Source: Paragonimus westermani
Taxonomy: Eukaryota > Platyhelminthes > Trematoda > Plagiorchiida > Troglotrematidae
NCBI GenBank assembly: GCA_008508345.1
Contig: QNGE01000863.1
Coordinates: 55,121 to 119,120 of the forward strand
Direction: 5' to 3'
DNA length: 64,000 nt
In this document: one piece after another, positions 56,041 to 64,000 of the stretch
Layout of the letters: the number at the start of each line of letters is the position of its first letter
Numbering within the stretch: the stretch's first letter is position 1
Position numbers and translations under genes: made by a program
The notes under the pieces: model-generated
What the model saw: only the letters and a program-made list of their open reading frames with translations
What the model was told of the DNA's origin: nothing
Database searches by the model: none

Positions 56041-58539
56041 GACCTTAATGATTGTGTTCCATTGGTCGCCACTTTCGCTATAATATGACACAAAATGTAG
56101 TTTTTGTGTCAAAAGTAATGTGCACACTTTTGAGCATATATTAACAGTGAGAATTACAGAACGTAGTAGAAGTAGGTAAGCATCTACCGTTTGTTAAATC
56201 ACTCGCAATAACTATCAGTCGTGCAGGTTACTTACTGTCTATAAAATGGTGTATACAAACTTATCGGTCTGATTTCGAAAATACATACATATCGCTAACT
56301 TTAACTTACCGTTGTTTATGAGCTAACAGATGGCAATGCGGGAAAATTCCACAGAAGTCAATATTTGTACTCCACCCCGTTTTGCTTTCAATACAGTCAA
56401 TTTGCACCATACTACTCCCTAGTTCGAGTCAGTAGTACATGCCGCTCCTCTCCGGATCGCGATTTTTTTAATTTTTACTCTGCAGAAAAATTATTCCGAG
56501 TTGTCATCCCAGATCAGGCTGTTGTGACACAGAGGATTAAAATGGGGACCATTTCGTGGTTGACTCAATGAATATTGGCCATATCAATAACAGTAGAAGT
56601 GAAACGGATTCGCCGTTGCCTTCACTGACTGTTGGCTGCTCAACGAGCAAACCGTTGGGGTATTTTGTGAACTGATCTATCTTGTGCGCTACGATACCAT
56701 CCGACTGAGTTCGTCCCCGTCTTGTTGAGTGAATATTCAGCTGTTTTTGCTCTAACAAACGATCACTGTTTGCATCATCAACCTAGCGCTCACACACTGT
56801 CTCCAATTCTCGTTGGTTTCACGCAACAGACAAACAATACTACCAAACCAATGGATTGCCGATTACTCATAGTGGGTACGGAGGATTTTCATATACGTCC
56901 CCCGATTATAGTTCAAAAACAATGATTAATGAACGAATCACCGTGTTTTAAAACTGTCGTTGCATAATAAGTTACCTAAGCTCCAGAACGGCATTTGACT
57001 CACTGTATTTTCAATTCATTTTCGAACGGTAACTTTCGCATCAGCAAGTTGCATTTTCGGATGACTTATGTGTAAATGTATTTCATGACCAAATGTTTGT
57101 ATACTTCGTCACAGAGTGCATAACAGTGATTATTGTGGCTTTAACGGATACTGAACTGATGTGGCTGAATGTCAATTTTATTGTTCGCTAACTGAATGCC
57201 TCCAGCTTCTCAATGATGATGAATTCAGACAGCTTTCTCAACTCATCTCAGTGAACCAAATTTCACTAGGAAGTCGTGTCTATCCCCCAACTCACTGAGC
57301 GCTCACAAGCCCTAGCGAAATTTTGTTTTCCGGACACTTCACTGGCGGAACCTTCGGATTCTTGCTTCTCTGTAGATGCCTGTGGTTTGCTCCCGCTTTA
57401 AACTGCAAAACACGGGCACCCTCCAGTGACTAAATACATCGGAACTCTTATGGCCAGATTTCTTCTCACGTGCTCGACTAGACCGGCTTTCTGTCTCGCT
57501 ACTACATCACTATGCTCGTCAGTGACAACTGCGACTACAGCAAACATACCGGACAGTTTCAGTGCCAGTTAGCATTTGCCCATTCGCAGTTCCACTTCGT
57601 TGGATATCAGATGAGCAACCCTGTGCTCAGGGGAATTTACATCCTTTTCTAGACTGTTCATAATAGGTAAATATTAGTGAAATAAACAGTTGAATTTTCT
57701 GAAACATTCAGGTTGATTGCACTAATGCATAGCAATCGACATGTATAAATACATGTCCATATAACCGTACATTCTGACTCCTGCTTCTGAAGTTGCAACC
57801 GGCGTCAATTCTGGTTCACTGTGCCACACGATACTATCTTCAGTAGCTACCACACAAACCCTTGGTTCCACTACACATACCGCCAGGCGTCTAAAAATGA
57901 ATAACCTGACGTTGGATGCAAGCACTTCACTCGTGAAACATTATTTCCAGTCAGCCATGAGCAAGATTTGCTGATCGAATTAACGAAACAATCGCGGATT
58001 GGCGGAAGTTGGAAATCCTCGCGTATGTTAACTTTTTCTGACGGTTGGAAAAAGCAAAACAAGTCGAATGGTAGTTCAGATTCGGAGAGTTAACAATAGA
58101 AGATTTTCAGAGGAAAAAGTTATTGGGTAATTAGCGGAATATTAATAGCACCCCTGCCTATCCAGAAGAAAACTACTGCATTGAAGTATGCGGCAAACAG
58201 CTGCTACTTAGCACCAACGGTGATGAATCAGGCGTGCCTTAACTCTACTGCAATGGTTCTCACGATTTGCTTATTTAAAGATTTATATTGGTGTTGTGGG
58301 TACGTGCGTCCAAACTGCGAATGAAGTGGACTATCAATGATACAGTTACGACAGACTTTGCTAGGTTGTTCCGCACTGAAAACACCCGGATACTGCAAGA
58401 TTATCTTCATGTAAGTCAATCAGCTTATTTGATGATGTCGCTTTAGTGAACTACCTTGACGGTAGTTACTCTTCCTAGGTACAGGGGTTTTCATTTGAGG
58501 ACGTCAGATTTGATGAAGGATCAAAACCAACTTTCCTGC
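56041..58539. other. No gene recognised
   Basis: A splice-bounded open stretch at 57771-57890 (-) is noted in the findings. Otherwise nothing. Confidence 0.45.
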
Positions 58540-59760
58540 AATATGTCGACAGCGCATTCAGAACATCTTTGGTTTGTGCAATTTATCGGGTTCGTAGAGT
58601 AAACGAAGTTTCAAAACCCGTTTCGTAACGTTGCGTTTTACACTCAAAACATGACTAATGTCCTTGATGAAATGAAGTAAATAAGCTTGCATAGTTACCT
58701 CAGTATGAGGCACAATATTGACTTGAACACAGCAGTGATACAGTGAGTTAAGACATCCAAATGGTCTGATGAATAGCTCAAGTTTCGAGTTGGTTCTCTC
58801 GCACGGACTAAGGTCGTCTGAAACAGTCGTGTCCAAGCCGTGATCAGTGATAGTGTTGCCCAGGCTTTCGCGCCCAAGAAAGTAATTTTTACTGCCAGAT
58901 TGTTGGAGATACCTGACTTCATATTAGGCTGTGTTAAACGCGCGCCGGCTTTGTAATGCATACGAGTCATTCTATATATTCCACTTTAAGTCCCACTGTC
59001 TAATATGTCCCTAAGTCTAGTGTCAATAGTACGATAACCACGTGAATCAACAATCTATGGCGGTTCACGCAAAAGGAATGAAGAACACAGGTCGCACTTA
59101 GAATCTCATGACAAGGCACTGGCCCCGCAGTGCAAACCCGAAATGTTTCGTTCGTTTTGACATTAGGGCGACAAACTTTGAGCAATCGGTAGGCCACAGT
59201 AGTGTAAGGTTTTCTGTCATAGCTAAGAAGCTTCAAGCAGAGATTTGAATTGTCTACTCCGCAGAAGTCCTAATAGAAGCCAGGAAGATCTACAACTGAT
59301 TTGCCTTCATCAACTGCATCTGTCCGATCTTCTCTAACATCCTTTTCGAAATTCATATTGACTCTCAGGCAACAGTGCAAGTCGAATAAAACGTTTACCC
59401 AATTGATCGTCAGTCATGCTCATTATGACTTTTGAGGCAACCGATGTTAGTGTAACTGACCAGCAATTAACGGGCAGACTGCAATCATTGTTTTCGAAAG
59501 TGGGTGACGCATTGTTCGTCTTTCCATCACTGGGAAGCTTGCGCACTCGAAAAGTTGATTAACAGTTTGCCGAGTGGCTTCGTCAACCCTCTGGCGCACT
59601 TCTCTAGCAACAGACGACGGATGAGAGCTGGACCAGAAGAATTTAATAGTTTTGCAACGCTGTGGTGTAAACGCAGTTGTTCTCAGGACACCAACACTAT
59701 TGGTACTAGCTGAAGGTATTGATCTTGTAAAGCTGGCGCGGAGCACTTTCGGATACTGAC
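58540..59760 (-). pseudogene. Fossil CR1/RTE-type non-LTR reverse transcriptase
   Basis: Minus-strand translation in shifting frames, from high to low coordinates: LLNSSGPALIRRLLLEKCAR then GLTKPLGKLL (about 59640-59560), matching the 'SPGPD.I.PRLL' and 'PL..LF' RT blocks; LPSDGKTNNASP with the NYRPVSLTSV-like block VNCWSVTLTSVASKV (59546-59430); LLPESQYEFRKG (the QYGFRKG block, to 59334). After a degraded gap come TTVSDDLSPCERTNSKLELF and IRPFGCLN (58836-58740), a CVQV block, and RNVTKRVLKLRLLYEPDKLH (about 58600), matching the post-RT region 'LGV.VS.DL......ANS.L..I.R.F' and 'RATK.V..L..L.YE.RL.KL'. The YVDD region is not readable. The class is inferred from block order. Confidence 0.72.
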
Positions 59761-62700
59761 TACCACGAATTATGTTGACTCAACGAGTTGAAATGTTCAT
59801 CCTACCCACGTGGAAGATTGCGGAGCGCCCTTCAGCAAAGGAAGCAACATTGTATTAGAACCGCTTCGGAGTGGTAAGACCCAGCCGATAGCGATGATTA
59901 GCAAACCCCTACAGCCGTTGTTTCCCGGACACAGGTTAAGGATGCTCATCGTATGCTTTTCCAGTTCTAACCAAGTGAAACGCGTAGCGTACTGTTCTTT
60001 TACTGTTCGCAACTATCCTGTTCAAAACCAAAGTGGGCATTGCCCCTGAGTTGTCTGATAGGAACATACTTGTCAGTGGGTCTGGTAATGATGTCCACAG
60101 TAAACCGTAATTGGTCATTAAACGATTGAAACTCTGGGGCACCAGAACGGGCAAAACTAGTCCGTTTTATAGTGTTTCTATAGGAAGTTTCGAGTAGTGG
60201 AGACTTACTGTATCTTGCTGATCGCTTAACATATGATGAATCGGTGGTTCGTCGGGCCAGAAGGGGTACCACTTTCGGGATTACTTACTGCAAATTATTC
60301 GCTGACTAAATATGATATGGCCGTGAAATTTTCTGAGTTACCGCCAAGTGTGAACTCTCTGGCGTTTCCGAGTAAAAGAGAATTCACAATTGAATCTTAA
60401 AACTCAAAAGATGCGGGTTCAACACGAACTCACTTGATGTAGAAGCCATTTCTAGAGTAACTACAATCATTTGTGAGTAGGATCTGCAAAACTCCTGCAG
60501 GAATAAGCTCCAGTATGACGTCACTAAATAGGCGATCGTTGACCGGTGACGCGGACGGTGTTTAATACATCATACCGATCAAGTGACCGAAGAGTTGTTT
60601 AAAGTGCACAGTGTCACATGTTTTCTAGTTAGCTCAGAGAAACCGGGGCGTGTATCGCAGACGTCTTGCATTAGCTGCCACGGTAAATGACCAAATTGTC
60701 GTCTTTTGAACACTGAAGATCATGGTGTTACACATTCATTTATGTTGCATTGATCCCCTCGTCTTCCATGACGGCTGTTATACCGGCAATCGACGCTTCT
60801 AAATGATTGCATTCGATAAGCCTCCAGTCTGTAGAGAACTGGTGCAGCAATGGTTTACAAGAACTTGGCGAGAGTCAAAAAAGTGCTTGCGTCTCATGAG
60901 TTTGTTCATGGTCGCTTAGGTCCCTGTATGTTTTTATTCTATGAAGTTGACTGAGCTGTTCCACTTCAGTGTTCACGTCATTGCCTTAGGTTAAGACGAC
61001 TACTGCACCTCGTTTTTGGCTTGTGGGTTTGGGACGACTGTCAAGCATTCAGTGGAAACTTTGGGTGGAAGGAAAATTCGAAGTACCATATAACTCATGA
61101 AGATTCGACCTGGCTTTCTGGAACCGGTTTCCATGAAATCTGGTATTTCGCAGAATTTGGTGGCGAACAGTAGGCCAAATCAGTTAGGTTTGATCAAACA
61201 TAATTTGAACTGGAGCGGCATTTGTGAAGGTCAAGTTTATGGAAGGCTGCCAGATGAGCAGGCCTAAGTATTCTGTTAACACCTAGAGGAAGGGAAATCC
61301 ACAGTCAGGAGATGTACTGTTCCACCAGTTTAAATCCGTCAGTGTACTGACAAAATTATCCGAAGTTATGAGTGAAGGAACATTCTGAGCAAGAGTACAT
61401 CTTGCTTTGTAGTGAAAATCCACTCGATTTACCGCTTATCCAAAACTTGACTCAACAGAAGATCTAACAGGGGACCAGTTCAGATTTCGCGTTAAAGATA
61501 CCACAGCGGAACTGGATGAACAGATTCAATGTTACCTCTGCCCTTATTCGCTAATCCCTTTGTTTTATATTGTATCGATTAACTTACAGTTCGTGACTTT
61601 GTATGTGTTAATACGATCGGCTAATGACAGACTGTGATTTCTTCAGTACTGTTCTATATTCATAAATTCTGCCTCTTGTCTTGTGAATAAGGACTGCTTA
61701 CTGCGTCCAGCATGAGGTCTTCTCTTCGTTACTCGAGTGGTAGGTCACAATTCGAGTGTGGTTTCCAGAGCCATTCGAAATCCATAATTCAAAGTATTAC
61801 ACTTCCAGTTCAGTTAAAAGCTTTATAGGCGCTCAACAAGACTCTATTAGACTTCGGGACGTATAGACATATTCTAACTGAATCTTCAGACCTGCCCTGT
61901 GTAGTTTTCTGTGAGATCAATACTTGCTCCACTCAAAATTTGGCACTAAATGAAGTGTCCAACAGTTTTAGAAAGTCACTTAAGTACAGGGTTGCCATGA
62001 AAGTTAAACGAAAACGGTGATAACACCAAACTGTTTGAAGTGCCTGCCACGCAGAGAGCTCTCGTGAATTGTTTTCGGGGAGTTGAATACAATGGGCGCT
62101 TGCGTGAACTAGATTTGGTCTGACTGTAATTGTTTTGTTCGTTCGATTATTGATTAACAGTTCTTGGAACGACGCGGAGCACATTTTTCTATCACATCAG
62201 CAGCCGATGGTAATCCTGACTTTCTATCTAAGATGTTCGAAGGTCAGACAATATGACAGGTTTCTCAGTAGATTGGTAATAGCGGCTGTGTCCACTGAAC
62301 TCATCTCAGTACTAGGGGACTTTTGGGTGATGATGGGATTCGTTTTTTGTTCTGGCGTGGCATGTATTAGCAGTTTTGTTTCTAATGAACTAACAGCGGT
62401 TAGACACAATGCAAACGAAATGTGTGGAGTTAGCTTCTAACGCTTCATAACCAGAGAGTACTTGATAGATCAAACGAGAGTAAACGAAATATTAACAGAT
62501 CGCTACATAAGTCTCCTTTCTGCACCGATGAAACTTCACAAATAGTTATCAGTACTCAGCTATGTCACGCAGTCCGTTGTTTTACTGAAAAAATACTAAA
62601 CAGTTCAACTATTACGTCTGATCTGTTTTGCACATGAGGAACAGAGTTTGTCTACCGTCACTGTATGGATCGGAGCTACACTACTGAGACTCATATTCCT

Positions 62701-63547
62701 GCGTATCTAGTTGGCGGCAGCCAGTATACACAAATATTGGCTTGTGGCTTGGAAGTCACTGAAACCGATGCGTTGAAACGCACGACAAACAAACCTCAGA
62801 CAAAATCAGACGAATAGCAAACATTCTGATACAAATCGAATATCAGCCGCCTCAGATTGAAGAGGATAGACTGGCGTACAGAACACACAAACCACGTAGT
62901 CTCAGTGATAACAAGAAAGTGGAAATCGAATCGTTCGCGAGAAGTGGTAGACTCGTTGACCCCGATATCGAAGGCACAAATCTTGATAGATGAAATGCCC
63001 AGTTGATAAGACAGATGACTGACTAGGGTGAGCATGGGACAGAAGAACTATTCGAAGAATTATCCTTGATCACGGCGACAAAGGTAGACGTGTTCATGGG
63101 GGCAGATCGCTAGCAGATGAAGAATTCCATAGTGGATGACAGGCGCGTTCTGGTCGTGTGCTTTAGCCGGGGAGCACTGAGTGCATCGGCGTGGATTGCG
63201 GACAGCCGTACGGTTGACACCAAGTTGGGAATTACCACCTGTATCAGTCAGCCAGGTTACATGACGTCTGGACTACTCAAGAAAAGCGGTGTCCGAATCC
63301 GACCTCGGACAATCGACCTATTCCAGAGTAGGCTGTGCGCATGAACACCCTAAAGAGCCGATTAAAGAATTAGAATCAAACTGTGCCAGGGGGGCTGATC
63401 AAGCTTTGGTGAACAACCACTAGCTCGGATCTGAAGCGTATACTCAGCGTTCTTAGTGCTTTTTTACAGTTACTTGTCAAAAATATTAATACCCTTTAGA
63501 TTCGGCATCTTCGTGCCCTACGTTTTCTCGCTAAACTTTTTAAATTT
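59761..63547. other. No gene recognised
   Basis: Minus-strand frames at 59797-60272 may be the upstream, decayed part of the fossil at 58540-59760 but hold no block I can name. Nothing else. Confidence 0.4.
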
Positions 63548-63639
63548 ATTTTCAAGTTGACCATCACTCACATTTGATCGCAGCCTTCGCATTCAGATAG
63601 ACTTTCCAGCCAGCCTCTTTCGAAAAGAAGCACTAGACT
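63548..63639 (-). mobile_element. Ribozyme SINE body fragment
   Basis: Minus strand: AGTCTAGTGCTTCTTTTCGA, AAGAGGCTGGCTGGAAAGTC, TATCTGAATGCGAAGGCTGC and GATCAAATGTGAGTGATGG. It runs from the last bases of the hammerhead to the body and ends at the N. Confidence 0.8.
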
Positions 63640-63640
63640 N
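63640..63640. other. Single undetermined base (N) inside SINE sequence
   Basis: SINE ribozyme/body lies to the left and SINE tail to the right in the same orientation but in an order that does not occur in the complete copy. It resembles the situation at 32955. Confidence 0.75.
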
Positions 63641-63690
63641 TAGGACTTCCAAGACAGGTCGAGATCACTGAACTCATTAAATTTACTTGG
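63641..63690 (-). mobile_element. Ribozyme SINE tail fragment
   Basis: Minus strand: AATGAGTTCAGTGATCTCGA and CCTGTCTTGGAAGTCCTA, as at 32850-32886 and 16500-16560. Confidence 0.7.
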
Positions 63691-64000
63691 AATAAGGATG
63701 ACTGGTTCGGCTCACTGACTGAACCGGCTGTCTTAGTCTGAGCTATATACTCATTTCCCTACACGGTCTTCGACTTGATTTAGTTTCCTGTAGTGTCTAC
63801 TCTCCTACCGTGCTTCCGATGTCAGTACGGTGAGTGAAACACCTTCAAGTACCCCAGGACTCTTCACAGCTTATAGGCATCGTGGCGCCTTTTGGAACAG
63901 TTGACTGAACAAGACAGTGGTGCACACAGAGCTCCTGGAAGTGCTTACTTGAACAGAACCAATGAATGTATAGTACGTACGTGGTATCCTGACTTCAAAT
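63691..64000. other. No gene recognised
   Basis: Nothing supportable. Confidence 0.5.

Noticed and set aside
55597..56127. 176-codon minus-strand ORF
   Set aside because: It lies over the GC-richer dispersed repeat, where stops are rare on both strands. The overlapping frames are artefacts of composition.
1..64000. CRISPR arrays, bacterial operons, ribosome binding sites, rRNA
   Set aside because: None seen. The sequence has eukaryotic retroelements and splice sites, and no regularly spaced short repeats of CRISPR type.

Overview
The window looks like non-coding, repeat-rich nuclear DNA of a parasitic flatworm, most likely a trematode. The basis is a tRNA-headed SINE carrying a hammerhead ribozyme (compare the Sm-alpha family of schistosomes), several Penelope-like elements (PLEs) with GIY-YIG tails, a fossil CR1/RTE-type non-LTR element, a fossil LTR gag, and isolated exons bounded by GT/AG splice sites. 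The species cannot be fixed from sequence alone. Base composition looks less AT-rich than I would expect for Schistosoma, so a fasciolid- or opisthorchiid-like fluke is my guess.

Host genes are sparse. The one I trust is a single minus-strand exon at 10.12-10.40 kb encoding the N-terminus and first membrane helix of an SLC6 sodium:neurotransmitter symporter. A weaker plus-strand exon at 29.2-29.5 kb resembles the C-terminal part of the MARCH6/Doa10 ubiquitin ligase. Exon-like pieces at 6.16 kb and 50.9 kb have splice signals but no identity. The rest is intronic or intergenic.

Layout: 1.8-2.45 kb decayed LTR gag (-); 7.63-8.28 kb PLE reverse transcriptase (RT) fragment (-); 10.1 kb SLC6 exon (-); 13.46 kb a 40-bp retro-insertion with a 12-bp target duplication; 16.5-17.0 kb two ribozyme SINEs facing each other; 17.6-18.1 kb PLE relic (-); 18.9-20.0 kb PLE tail (+); 24.4-26.1 kb head-to-head inverted PLE pair; 29.2 kb MARCH6-like exon; 30.9 kb and 55.7 kb copies of a GC-richer dispersed repeat; 34.7 kb tRNA-like sequence; 37.3-37.5 kb near-perfect palindrome made of two SINE bodies; 38-43 kb scattered PLE 3' ends and SINE relics; 45.5-47.5 kb the best-preserved PLE (596-codon ORF); 48.2 and 50.2 kb inverted copies of an unidentified coding-like repeat; 58.5-59.8 kb fossil CR1/RTE-type RT (-); 63.5-63.7 kb SINE pieces.

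The most notable items are the intact type I hammerhead ribozyme at 16893-16937, with a second ribozyme core facing it on the other strand, and the repeated inverted (hairpin-forming) arrangement of both SINEs and PLEs. Two single-N positions (32955 and 63640) both fall inside SINE copies and probably mark assembly joins.
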